This document shows, one piece after another, positions 29,734-36,838 of a stretch of 36,838 bases of DNA. Position numbers and translations under genes: made by a program. Position 1 is the stretch's first letter. Each line of letters starts with the position of its first letter. This stretch comes from Adlercreutzia sp. ZJ473. Lineage in GTDB: Bacteria > Actinomycetota > Coriobacteriia > Coriobacteriales > Eggerthellaceae. The stretch is from positions 1-36,838 of the forward strand of contig NZ_JAAVTO010000026.1 in the NCBI RefSeq assembly GCF_013185065.1, written 5' to 3'. The notes under the pieces are model-generated. The model made no database searches. It saw only the letters and a list, made by a program, of their open reading frames with translations, and was not told where the DNA came from.

Positions 29734-31190
29734 TCTTGATCTCCTTCGATACTCAGCTGCGACAGCTCGACTACGGCGTCGCCAGAATCAACTATGAGCC
29801 TTACCACCTTATTTTCCGTCGGCAAGGCCGACTTGTCCAGATACGCTCGGTAACCGAAGTCGTTGACCGACTCGTCCTGCACGATGCTCATGCGAGAAGC
29901 CTCGTACCACACTCCCTCTTGAGCCTCCCCCGTCACCACCAGGTACACCTTCGACCCGAACGCGGCATAGCGAGGATCGAGTTCCCCCTCCACCTGAAGA
30001 TAGGGCCCGTTCTCCTTCGCCGCTATCGTCGCGTCCGACGGAATCGACCGCACAGGCTTCGACACCGCGCGAACGGGAGCAGGAAAGATGGCAGGGTCGG
30101 TTGCGAAGAAGTCGATGTGCCGCTCTGCCCTCTCCACCACAACGCAGCTTGCGCCCTGCTCCTTCAAGTCGGCCAGGTTGTAGGGGATCATCTTGGAGAA
30201 GCACGCGCGCTCGAACTCCGTCGCGAAGAACGGAAGCAGCGCGTTGCCGAACGAGTCGCGGTACATGAGCAACGCGCCCTCAGACGAGGGGACGTCCGAC
30301 TTCGTGCAGATGAAGGCATCCGTCGCCGCGTCGGCGTCGTTCGCGTACGAGAAGCGCTGCGACGCCTCGTATACTTCGAAGTCCTCGGGCTCAGGGCAGA
30401 GGGGAAGCAGCATGCGCTCGAGGTCGCCGACGAACTCGCCGTCGATGAAGGAAGCGGCGTTCCGGTAGTCCTCATGGTCCTTGCCGAGCGCGTCCATGAT
30501 GCTGTCATACGCGATCAGGGCGCCCTCCCCGTTCCAGTGCGTATCCGTCCTCATGAACAAGGAGGCGCCGTCGTGCGAAAGAGGCTCGAACAAGTCCACG
30601 TACGAGACGCCCCGCTCCACGAGCTTCGCGCGGAGCACGTCGGCGCTTCGCATGCCCTCGCCCTCGAGGAGGTAATACGGCATGTGCTCCGCGGCAACTG
30701 AGTTCTTGTTAGGGGCGATGGTGAAGACGAACTCCGCCCCGCAGCCCTCCACGTACTCCTGCATGAGCGCGAGGTTGTAGGCGGCGTTGTCGGCCATGCA
30801 CTCGCCCATGACGTCGCTCCGCTGGTAGTCGGCAAGCGTGCTCCCGTAGTAAAGCCAGCCGTCCGTTCCGACCACCACCTGATCGGTGGGCGACGTCCCG
30901 AAAAGCTTGGACTGCACGAGCGCGTTTGCCGTCATGAGCTGCTGGCGGAAGGCGAAGTGGTCGTCGAAGCAGGCGCCCGCCTCGGACAGGTAGTCCACGT
31001 TGAGCTTCCCGTCCTCCACGAGCTTCGGCCAGGGACTCAGCTCCTGCAGCTCCGCCTCTTCGTCAACGGGGGCAAAGGGGATGGCGACGAGCGGGACGAG
31101 CAGGACCGCGAGCACCAGCACGACAAACCCGAGCTGAAGCACCCGCCGCCTCGAGCCTTCGCCGCCTTTTCCCTGGAACAGTTCACTCAT
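29730..31190 (-). CDS. AlgX/AlgJ-like (DHHW/SGNH) acetyltransferase-type protein (486 aa)
   Basis: A type II membrane protein: one N-terminal helix (about 17-38), the rest outside. FDDHFAFR and GTDGWLYYG near residues 75-115 are signs of the DHHW/ALGX family. DTHWN supplies Asp216 and His218, and YRDSFGNALLPF supplies Ser313, which together match the Ser-His-Asp triad of AlgX/AlgJ. Such proteins take an acyl group passed across the membrane by an MBOAT partner, here encoded just upstream, and place it on a glycan. ATG 31190 follows GGTGG. The C-terminal 100 residues may be a separate beta domain. Confidence 0.88.
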   Translation of the reverse strand: MSELFQGKGGEGSRRRVLQLGFVVLVLAVLLVPLVAIPFAPVDEEAELQELSPWPKLVEDGKLNVDYLSEAGACFDDHFAFRQQLMTANALVQSKLFGTSPTDQVVVGTDGWLYYGSTLADYQRSDVMGECMADNAAYNLALMQEYVEGCGAEFVFTIAPNKNSVAAEHMPYYLLEGEGMRSADVLRAKLVERGVSYVDLFEPLSHDGASLFMRTDTHWNGEGALIAYDSIMDALGKDHEDYRNAASFIDGEFVGDLERMLLPLCPEPEDFEVYEASQRFSYANDADAATDAFICTKSDVPSSEGALLMYRDSFGNALLPFFATEFERACFSKMIPYNLADLKEQGASCVVVERAERHIDFFATDPAIFPAPVRAVSKPVRSIPSDATIAAKENGPYLQVEGELDPRYAAFGSKVYLVVTGEAQEGVWYEASRMSIVQDESVNDFGYRAYLDKSALPTENKVVRLIVDSGDAVVELSQLSIEGDQE

Positions 31191-31199
31191 GGGACCCAC

Positions 31200-32606
31200 C
31201 TAGAACCTGAAGTAGATGAACGGGTTGTACGATCCGCTCGAGAGATCCATCAAGCAGAGCGCGAGGAGCAGAAAGCCCAGCACGTAGGAAAGGCCGTGGG
31301 CGACGAGCGAAGCCGTGCCTCCCCTGCGGTCAAGCGCCCCCTCGATGCGCGCCTTGACCGGCGTCGCGGCGACGGCGGCAACCGCCATCGCCACGAGGAA
31401 CTTCGGCGTGAACTGCTGGCAGGCGAGGAGCATCGAGGACGGGTCGAACGACCAGCCTGTGAACATCTGCGCGATGATGCCGGCTCCTTGAGCCAGGCTG
31501 TCAGCCCTGAACAGGACGAACGCGAGGCAAACCACCAGCAGCGTGTACAGGTGCCCCACGCAGCGCGGCAGCCTCTTGAGGGGGACCATGTTCTCCAGCA
31601 TGAGAAACGCCCCATGGATAAGCCCCCATATGACGAAGGTCCAGTTCGCCCCATGCCAGAGCCCGCAGAGGAAGAAGACCGTGAGCTTGTTCACGTTGGT
31701 GCGAGCGCGCCCCTTGCGGTTGCCTCCGAGCGGGATGTAGAGGTACTCCTTGAACCATGTGGAGAGGGAGATGTGCCATCTTCGCCAGAACTCCTGGACG
31801 GTGCAGGAAACATAGGGGTAGTTGAAGTTCTCCTTGAAGCGAAAGCCGAACATGCGCCCGAGGCCGATCGCCATGTCGCTGTACCCCGAGAAGTCGAAGT
31901 AGATCTGGACCATGTACGCGAGCGCAGCCGTCCAAGCCGCGATGACGTTGAGCTCCTGCGGCGAGGCGGCGAACAGCGCGTCAACCGCGATCGCGACGTT
32001 GTTTGCGATGAGGACCTTCTTGGCAAGGCCGAAGCAGAAGCGCCTGAGGCCCTGCGCGACGTCGTCGACGCTCGCCCGCCTATCGCCGATCTGGGCCTCC
32101 ACGTCGTGGTACTTGACGATGGGCCCCGCGATGAGCTGGGGAAAGAGGGAGATGTACAACAGCACGTGCAGGAAGTTCCTCTGGGCGACAACCTCCCGGC
32201 GATAGACGTCGATGACGTACGACAGCGCCTGGAAGGTGAAGAAGGAGATGCCCACGGGAAGGGCGAGCTGCGGCGAGGGCAGCGCGACGGGCAGCACGGC
32301 GTTGACGGTCGCGACGAGCATGTCCGCGTACTTGAAGAGGACGAGCATTGCCAAGTTCGCCACCACGGCGCACGCTACGACAGCTTTCCTCCCCCTCTCG
32401 ACGTGGCCGAGGACGACGCCTGCAGCGTAGTTCATGAGCGAGCTCGCGATCATGAGCAGGACGTAGACGGGCTCGCCGTACGCATAGAAGATCAGGCTTG
32501 CGATGACAAGCAGAACGTTCTTCGCGCGCATGCTCGGCACGACAAGGTGCAGCAAAAACGTCACCGGAAGAAAAACGCAGAGAAAGCTCAGCGAGCTGAA
32601 GACCAT
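31200..32606 (-). CDS. MBOAT-family O-acyltransferase (AlgI/DltB-like)
   Basis: A polytopic membrane protein of 468 residues. The MBOAT signs are FFTFQALSYVIDVYRRE, FPQLIAGPIVKY, YFDFSGYSDMAIGLGRMFGF, FWRRWHISLSTW with His278, and the key His318 in GLWHGANWTF. It would move an acyl group, commonly acetyl, across the membrane for modification of a surface polymer. The AlgX-like gene follows nine bases beyond its stop. The site before ATG 32606 is weak (GGGAAAAAG). AlgI and DltB are both possible relatives; the AlgX-like neighbour favours O-acetylation, and no dltA/dltC is present in the window. Confidence 0.94.
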   Translation of the reverse strand: MVFSSLSFLCVFLPVTFLLHLVVPSMRAKNVLLVIASLIFYAYGEPVYVLLMIASSLMNYAAGVVLGHVERGRKAVVACAVVANLAMLVLFKYADMLVATVNAVLPVALPSPQLALPVGISFFTFQALSYVIDVYRREVVAQRNFLHVLLYISLFPQLIAGPIVKYHDVEAQIGDRRASVDDVAQGLRRFCFGLAKKVLIANNVAIAVDALFAASPQELNVIAAWTAALAYMVQIYFDFSGYSDMAIGLGRMFGFRFKENFNYPYVSCTVQEFWRRWHISLSTWFKEYLYIPLGGNRKGRARTNVNKLTVFFLCGLWHGANWTFVIWGLIHGAFLMLENMVPLKRLPRCVGHLYTLLVVCLAFVLFRADSLAQGAGIIAQMFTGWSFDPSSMLLACQQFTPKFLVAMAVAAVAATPVKARIEGALDRRGGTASLVAHGLSYVLGFLLLALCLMDLSSGSYNPFIYFRF

Positions 32607-32628
32607 CTTTTTCCCAACTCTTAAACAG

Positions 32629-32664
32629 CTTCGTCGCCCTCCTTCTCCGGAGAGGGCGACGAAG
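32629..32664 (-). terminator. hairpin terminator after the ChW-transglutaminase gene
   Basis: A 13-bp stem (CTTCGTCGCCCTC / GAGGGCGACGAAG) has a 10-base loop, 34 bases past the stop at 32698. Only a short T-rich tail (CTGTTTAA) follows on the minus strand, so termination may be partial and the MBOAT operon may receive some read-through. Confidence 0.65.
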
Positions 32665-32697
32665 CGTCAGATCAGAAACATCAGCGTGAAGGCATCC

Positions 32698-34902
32698 CTA
32701 TTTGTAGTACCACGTGGGCGCCTGGTCGTAGGTGACCCAGAACCAATTGCGATCCGGGATCGCAGACTGCATGTCGGGATCGCACACATACGTCGTTCCC
32801 CCGGACCGGATCTCAACCCAGCCATGAGGGGCGCGCCCGCCGCTCAAGGAAGGAACATAGCCCGACACGACATTCGCATCGTAGCCAAGTCCCCGGGCCA
32901 GCCAGCAGAACAAGGCCGCATAGCGATAGCAGTTGCCTCCTCCATGGTTGTACATCTCAATGGCGAACGGAACAGACCAGTTGCCCGTAGGATATTTGGA
33001 ACCTGAGAAATACGGGTAACCGGCCACGTAGTTGAACGCGTTGCGCAACGCGCCGTACCCACGCCCGGTGCGGTCAAGAACGCTGTCGATGATCCCGTCA
33101 AGCGTCGCATTGCCGCTCACGATGGGGTAATCCCGGTAAGCGCCCGAGGTGGGACCCGGCGCCGCCGACCCCTTGGGAACGACCTTGACCTGATACGCCT
33201 CAACCCCAAGACTAAGAGTCGTCGTGCCAGCGTTCCCGCCGTTCTTCGCCCAGCCCATCCAGCCGATGTTCGAGACGTGAACACGATAGTAGATGTCGAA
33301 GTTCGCCGCCATCGACCCCGTCAAGCGCATGCTGATCGCCTCGATCTTCTTGCCCGAGGTTCCAGCGACTTTTCCACCTGAAACAAAGCCCTGCCAGCCT
33401 ATGTTTGAGGAATGGACGCGGTATTGAACATCACCAGGGAACGAGAACTCGCCCAGCGTGGCGGAAAGTTGCTCAATGGGAGTGCTCTTGCCCGTCGTGC
33501 CCGCTACCGCCCCGTCCGTGACAGCAGCAGTCCAGTTCAACCCTGCAGGTTTCGCATTGTAGCTATAGGAGACCGTGTAGTAATGTCCCTCTGTCGGACC
33601 AGGAGCCGCCTCCCCCTTCTTCTTGAGCACGATCTGCAGCGCCTCGAGACGCAGAGAGCACGACGTCGTTCCAGCAGGCTCGCCGTTTTTCGCCCAGCCC
33701 ATCCAGCCAACATTCTGAGCATGGACGCGATAGTACACGTCAAAATCCGAAGCTCGAGCTCCCTCGAGCTTCACCTCGAGAGCCTCCACGCGCAGGGACC
33801 GACCCGTCGTACCCGCCTGCTCGCCGTTTTTCTTCCAACCCTGCCAGCCTATGTTCTGCACATGCGCGCGATAAGCCACGTCAAGGCCCTCCACATTGGA
33901 CACGTTGATGTTGAGCGCCTCGAGACGCAGGCTCCTTCCCGACGTGCCAGAGGTTCTGCTGTCCGACGTATAGCCCTGCCAGCCAACATTCTGGACATGG
34001 CTGCGATAATTGATCGATCCGTCACCCGTCGAGCGCGTGAACGCGAGGCCGCTGCCCGACGGCGCAGGCGCGCCCTTCTCGACAATCTTGATCTGGATGG
34101 CCTCGAGGCGCAGGGACTTGCCCTCGCTGCCAGCGGGCGCACCGTTCTTGGCCCAGTTCATCCACCCGATGTTTTGGCAGTGGACGCGGTAGTACACGTC
34201 GTACTGGCCAGCCGCGGAGCCAGTGAGCTTGATCTTGATCGCCTCAAGGCGCAGAGAGCGGCCCGTAGTTCCGCTCAGCGCCCCATCAGACACAAAGCCC
34301 TGCCAACCGACGTTCTGCACGTGAGTACTGTACGAAATGCCCAGTCCCTCAACACCTGAGGCCTTGATGTTAATGCCCTCAAGACGGAGGGAGCGTCCGG
34401 AAGTGCCGCTCGTCGCGCCATCGGACACGTAGCCCTGCCAGCCGACGTTCTGCACATGGGTGCGGTAGCTCACGTGAGGCACAGTCGAAGGGGCGACCTT
34501 TTCAGGCGCAGGAGCAGGCTTAGAAGCTGCGCGAGCGCTGGAATCACTGTTCGCAGCAGGATCCTTGGTCGTCTTAGGGCTTTCAGGTGCCTTGCTGTTA
34601 GATTCTTTGCTGTCAGAGCTCTTGCCATCTGTTGCTTTCGAGCCCGCTGAAGTCGCTTTGGAGCCAAGGTCCTTCTGAGTAGAAGAGGACGTGCTTGCCG
34701 AAGGAGCAGCTTCCTTTTGGGAAGCACTCGACTTCGCAAGGGCGTCATCCGCCTTCGCTGAAGACGAGGATGACGCAGACGCGTTTTTGCTGTTTGAAGT
34801 CGAGTTTGAACCTTCCTCAGCAAACGCATAATAGGGCATCGAAAAAAGAGACAGCGACAACGCCAGAGCACATGACAGAACTAGAGTTGCTTTACGTTTC
34901 AT
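32698..34902 (-). CDS. secreted ChW-repeat protein with transglutaminase-like domain (734 aa)
   Basis: A signal peptide ends near YYAFAEEG. About 110 residues rich in Ser, Lys and Ala follow, typical of a wall-spanning linker. Nine ChW repeats (about 142-584) form three groups of three, each closing with a KKKGEAAPGPT-like linker. The C-terminal 145 residues have the Cys-His-Asp order of a transglutaminase/papain-like fold: Cys658 in GGGNCYRYAALF, His693 in PHGWVEI and Asp708 in CDPDMQ. Such domains cut or crosslink peptides; the substrate is unknown, and wall peptides or proteins are candidates. ATG 34902 has GAGGAG six bases upstream; ATG 34908 directly abuts it. Confidence 0.92.
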   Translation of the reverse strand: MKRKATLVLSCALALSLSLFSMPYYAFAEEGSNSTSNSKNASASSSSSAKADDALAKSSASQKEAAPSASTSSSTQKDLGSKATSAGSKATDGKSSDSKESNSKAPESPKTTKDPAANSDSSARAASKPAPAPEKVAPSTVPHVSYRTHVQNVGWQGYVSDGATSGTSGRSLRLEGINIKASGVEGLGISYSTHVQNVGWQGFVSDGALSGTTGRSLRLEAIKIKLTGSAAGQYDVYYRVHCQNIGWMNWAKNGAPAGSEGKSLRLEAIQIKIVEKGAPAPSGSGLAFTRSTGDGSINYRSHVQNVGWQGYTSDSRTSGTSGRSLRLEALNINVSNVEGLDVAYRAHVQNIGWQGWKKNGEQAGTTGRSLRVEALEVKLEGARASDFDVYYRVHAQNVGWMGWAKNGEPAGTTSCSLRLEALQIVLKKKGEAAPGPTEGHYYTVSYSYNAKPAGLNWTAAVTDGAVAGTTGKSTPIEQLSATLGEFSFPGDVQYRVHSSNIGWQGFVSGGKVAGTSGKKIEAISMRLTGSMAANFDIYYRVHVSNIGWMGWAKNGGNAGTTTLSLGVEAYQVKVVPKGSAAPGPTSGAYRDYPIVSGNATLDGIIDSVLDRTGRGYGALRNAFNYVAGYPYFSGSKYPTGNWSVPFAIEMYNHGGGNCYRYAALFCWLARGLGYDANVVSGYVPSLSGGRAPHGWVEIRSGGTTYVCDPDMQSAIPDRNWFWVTYDQAPTWYYK

Positions 34903-34928
34903 GATCATCTCCTCATCGAAAAACTCTT

Positions 34929-34958
34929 ATATTCTACTGCCCTCAAAGAAGAAATCAA
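34929..34958 (-). promoter_or_regulatory. candidate promoter of the ChW-transglutaminase gene
   Basis: On the minus strand TTGATT (34953-34958) lies 18 bases before GAATAT (34929-34934), giving a leader of about 20 bases before ATG 34902. The divergent LCP gene starts 182 bases from this gene, so the gap holds both promoters. Confidence 0.45.
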
Positions 34959-35083
34959 GCCACCGCAAGACCACTGCGGGCGGGATAAGCTCAAAAATGT
35001 GCGCAAAAGGTCAAAGACGTTTCGAATCCATCCCGTAATGGTAATATTCATATGTTTAGCTTAGACACCGTTTGGGAGAGCAC

Positions 35084-36277
35084 GTGCAAAAAAGGAACAC
35101 TAAACACGCTTTGGGCTCATTCAAGGTAAATGAGTCGCCCAATCTGCCCACGACAAGCAACGCAGCTGCTTTTACCAACGCTGGCGCAAGCAGCAACGAC
35201 AGCGCTCAGTATTCCCGCAAGAACCCCGGATATTCGCGCGCCGCCCGACGGCGCACCGGACGAGGCAAGAAGATCGCGCTCTGCATCCTCGCTGCCGTGT
35301 TGGTCGTCGCAATCGGCGGGGCTTCCGCCTTCGCCATCTACCTGGACTCGGTGAACACGAAGCTCAAACATGGCACGAAGACCTCCGATGAGATCATCGC
35401 CATCGACGACGTCCTACGTCCTACGAGCAGCTTCGACGAGCCGTTCTATATGATGCTCATCGGATCCGACATGCGCGAGAACAGCGACGAGATGGGCGCA
35501 CGCTCCGACACCAACATCCTCGTGCGCGTTGACCCTTCGAATGACCAGGTCACCATGGTGTCCATCCCGCGCGACACGAAAATCGAGCTTGCCGGATACG
35601 GCACGAGCAAGTTCAACGCCATCTACAACTTCGAGGGGGCGGCGGGCGTCATATCAGAGGCCAAGAAGCTGCTTGGCGTTGACATATCGTATTACGCCGA
35701 GGTGAACTTCGGCAAGCTGGTGGATCTCGTCGACGCCGTCGGCGGCGTAGACGTCGAAGTCGAGGAGCTTATCGACGACCCTGACGCCGACCGTCCGGAA
35801 TCGGGACGGCATATCGTCTTGCAGGAGGGTTTCCAACACCTCAACGGTGAGGAGGCGCTCGTGTTCGCTCGCTGCCGCGCGTACGTCGACGGCGACTTCA
35901 CACGCACGGCAAACCAGCGCAAGCTCATCGAAGCCATCGTGGACAAGGTGCTCTCCGCACCCATCACGAGCCTGCCCGGCATCATCGAGAAGACATCCGA
36001 CTGCGTCACCACCAACTTGTCTGTCACGGACATCATCGCGCTCGCCCAGCAGTTCAAGAGCGACGGCGGACTCACGATCTACTCGAGCATGGCCCCGTCG
36101 CAAACTCAAATGATCGACGAGATCTCGTACGTCATCAACGACGCCGAAGCCACCAAAGAGATGATGGCCGCTGTGGAGGCTGGCGAAGACCCCAACACGG
36201 TGGTTTCTTCCGGCGCACTCGCCCTCGAGGAGGACAGCAGCACCGACTCGGCTGTCAACGCTGCAAGCGACGAATAA
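35084..36277 (+). CDS. LytR-CpsA-Psr family glycopolymer ligase (397 aa)
   Basis: A third LCP protein: about 60 cytoplasmic residues, one membrane helix (64-86), then the LCP domain with MLIGSDMRE, ARSDTNILVRVD, MVSIPRDTKIE and LNGEEALVFARCR. The late motif, usually DF.R...RQ, reads DFTRTANQRK, so the final Arg of that motif is replaced by Asn. GTG 35084 is chosen because GGAG lies five bases upstream; the frame opens at a TTG four codons earlier. The Ser/Thr/Asp-rich tail is short. It is divergent from the ChW-transglutaminase gene and monocistronic. Confidence 0.92.
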   Translation: MQKRNTKHALGSFKVNESPNLPTTSNAAAFTNAGASSNDSAQYSRKNPGYSRAARRRTGRGKKIALCILAAVLVVAIGGASAFAIYLDSVNTKLKHGTKTSDEIIAIDDVLRPTSSFDEPFYMMLIGSDMRENSDEMGARSDTNILVRVDPSNDQVTMVSIPRDTKIELAGYGTSKFNAIYNFEGAAGVISEAKKLLGVDISYYAEVNFGKLVDLVDAVGGVDVEVEELIDDPDADRPESGRHIVLQEGFQHLNGEEALVFARCRAYVDGDFTRTANQRKLIEAIVDKVLSAPITSLPGIIEKTSDCVTTNLSVTDIIALAQQFKSDGGLTIYSSMAPSQTQMIDEISYVINDAEATKEMMAAVEAGEDPNTVVSSGALALEEDSSTDSAVNAASDE

Positions 36278-36338
36278 GGCACGCGAGATCATTGTCGTAG
36301 GCGCACGGCAAGCACACGGCGTACAAATAGCCAACGAC

Positions 36339-36365
36339 GCCCCATCAAGCCATCTCGGGGCTTTT
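36339..36365 (+). terminator. weak terminator of the LCP gene
   Basis: GCCCC (36339-36343) can pair with GGGGC (36357-36361), followed by TTTT. It lies about 60 bases after the LCP stop. The stem is short and the loop long. Confidence 0.45.
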
Positions 36366-36412
36366 GGCGAATCTGCTCGCAGATCCACCTTCATCATTTT
36401 CCCTCTACAAAG

Positions 36413-36430
36413 AAAAAAGCCTCGGAAGGC
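36413..36430 (-). terminator. distal minus-strand terminator
   Basis: On the minus strand GCCT-TCCG-AGGC is followed by six T. The stem is only four pairs, but the T run is perfect. It is the last barrier between the rRNA operon and the convergent LCP gene. Confidence 0.5.
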
Positions 36431-36569
36431 CAGAGAGGAGAGTCTGAGGGGCTCCTCAAAAAGACACCAACCCCTCTTGAGTTTAATCACGAAGGGGTCC
36501 GAAGGTCTCTCGGGGCAGAAGGGAGCACCCTCGCAGGAACCCTCGACGCCTCCCCTCCGAAGGCAGAGA

Positions 36570-36585
36570 GGGCCCGCAGGCCCCG
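36570..36585 (-). terminator. degenerate terminator-like hairpin
   Basis: GGGGCC-TGCG-GGCCC on the minus strand, followed by TCTCTG. Same pattern as the hairpins at 36621 and 36714 but without a good T run, so it may be a decayed copy. Confidence 0.4.
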
Positions 36586-36609
36586 TAAACGCAAGGAGGG
36601 CCCCGCAGC

Positions 36610-36636
36610 CAAAAAGAAAGGGGGCCCGCAGGCCCC
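36610..36636 (-). terminator. rRNA operon terminator, second copy
   Basis: GGGGCC-TGCG-GGCCCC on the minus strand followed by CTTTCTTTTTGG. A compact stem, stable tetraloop and T-rich tail fit an intrinsic terminator. Confidence 0.65.
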
Positions 36637-36705
36637 TTGAGGGAGACGGAAGAGAGCTCGACGCCTCCCCGCCCGCAAACGAAAGAAGGAGCCGCAGCCC
36701 CTCCA

Positions 36706-36729
36706 AAAGAGAAGGGGCCCGAAGGCCCC
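36706..36729 (-). terminator. rRNA operon terminator, first copy
   Basis: GGGGCC-TTCG-GGCCCC on the minus strand, a UUCG tetraloop stem, followed by TTCTCTTTT. It lies about 26 bases past the estimated 3' end of the 5S rRNA and is probably the main terminator of that operon. Confidence 0.8.
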
Positions 36730-36754
36730 CAGACGTCAAGAAAGCACCCCTCAT

Positions 36755-36838
36755 GAGCGGAACTCCCTGGCCTCCCGCAGCCTGGCGCTGCAGTACTCTC
36801 GGCGACGCGGGGCTTAACTTCCGAGTTCGGAATGGGAT
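36755..36838 (-). rRNA. rrf: 5S ribosomal RNA, partial (3' portion)
   Basis: The reverse complement contains the conserved 5S core ATCCCATTCCGAACTCGGAA, then GTTAAGCCCCGC, CGAGAGTACTGC and GCGGGAGG. About 84 bases are present; the 5' end, roughly 30 bases, lies beyond the window. The 3' end is estimated from the position of the final helix. 23S and 16S genes are expected further right on the same strand. Confidence 0.93.

Larger units (their letters stand above)
36278..36754. other. non-coding hairpin-rich spacer between LCP and rRNA genes
   Basis: No credible gene is seen in these 477 bases. From about 36420 to 36730 the sequence is low in complexity and carries several short GC hairpins of the pattern GGGGCC-tetraloop-GGCCCC, several followed by T runs on the minus strand. 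They are terminators or decayed copies of them for the rRNA operon entering from the right. Confidence 0.7.

Noticed and set aside
31200-32606. D-alanylation (dlt) operon reading of the MBOAT gene
   Set aside because: No DltA, DltC or DltD-type gene accompanies it. The neighbour has AlgX/AlgJ-like motifs, which favours O-acylation.
30957-32624. Long plus-strand open frame (555 codons) opposite the MBOAT and AlgX-like genes
   Set aside because: It is antisense to two clear membrane-protein genes, has an Arg/Glu/His/Asp-rich composition typical of a shadow frame in GC-rich DNA, and shows no domain.
36420-36730. CRISPR-like appearance of the repeated GC segments
   Set aside because: The repeats are short hairpins of unequal spacing and sequence, without uniform repeats or spacers and without cas genes; they fit terminators.
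35654-36754. Minus-strand open frame (366 codons) across the LCP gene and the hairpin-rich spacer
   Set aside because: Half is antisense to the LCP gene and the rest translates low-complexity terminator repeats next to the 5S gene.

Overview
The window is a cell-surface glycan biosynthesis, export and anchoring locus, followed at its right edge by the end of an rRNA operon. The organism is probably a Gram-positive actinobacterium of the Coriobacteriia type. The grounds are moderately high GC, frequent GTG starts, arrays of ChW (hydrophobic-W) repeats on secreted proteins, several LytR-CpsA-Psr (LCP) ligases, lipoproteins, and no outer-membrane genes. The class is an inference; only the Gram-positive character is well supported.

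Layout. 1-232: a possible 3' gene end and a strong bidirectional terminator. 233-4177 (-): a secreted cell-wall hydrolase with an amidase domain, nine ChW repeats and a glucosaminidase domain. 4467-8340 (+): a family 2 glycosyltransferase, then a DUF4422-GT8-GT2 fusion. 8323-15138 (-): one compact operon, read right to left: ABC permease, ABC ATPase, rmlA, rmlD, rmlB, rmlC, GT2. Most of its genes overlap at ATGA or GTGA junctions. 15421-22158 (+): acyltransferase 3, GT4, DegT-type aminotransferase, initiating sugar-phosphate transferase, and two paralogous GT2 enzymes. 22322-24800 (-): two LCP proteins, one of them a predicted lipoprotein. 24918-25958 (+): GT2. 25961-28860 (-): GT2 and a membrane-bound PglF/CapD-type NDP-sugar dehydratase. 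29017-32606 (-): MBOAT acyltransferase, AlgX/DHHW-like protein and lipoprotein. 32698-34902 (-): a secreted protein with nine ChW repeats and a transglutaminase-like domain. 35084-36277 (+): a third LCP protein. 36278-36754: terminator-like hairpins. 36755-36838 (-): 3' part of a 5S rRNA gene.

How the genes fit together (inference from families and synteny): the Rml enzymes make dTDP-L-rhamnose. The PglF-like dehydratase and the aminotransferase can make a 4-amino-4,6-dideoxy sugar nucleotide, which the PglC-like transferase could load onto undecaprenyl phosphate. Seven further glycosyltransferase genes extend the chain, and the two-component ABC transporter exports it. Acyltransferase 3 and the MBOAT/AlgX-like pair could acylate it, and LCP proteins could attach it to peptidoglycan.

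The most unusual feature is that the cytoplasmic transporter ATPase ends in a ChW module, at the place where Wzt-type ATPases carry a glycan-recognition domain. The same module occurs in the two secreted proteins at the flanks. In all three proteins the ChW repeats fall into groups of three, and the ATPase has one such group. This suggests that a ChW triplet is a glycan-binding domain, used inside the cell to select the polymer and outside to hold proteins on it.
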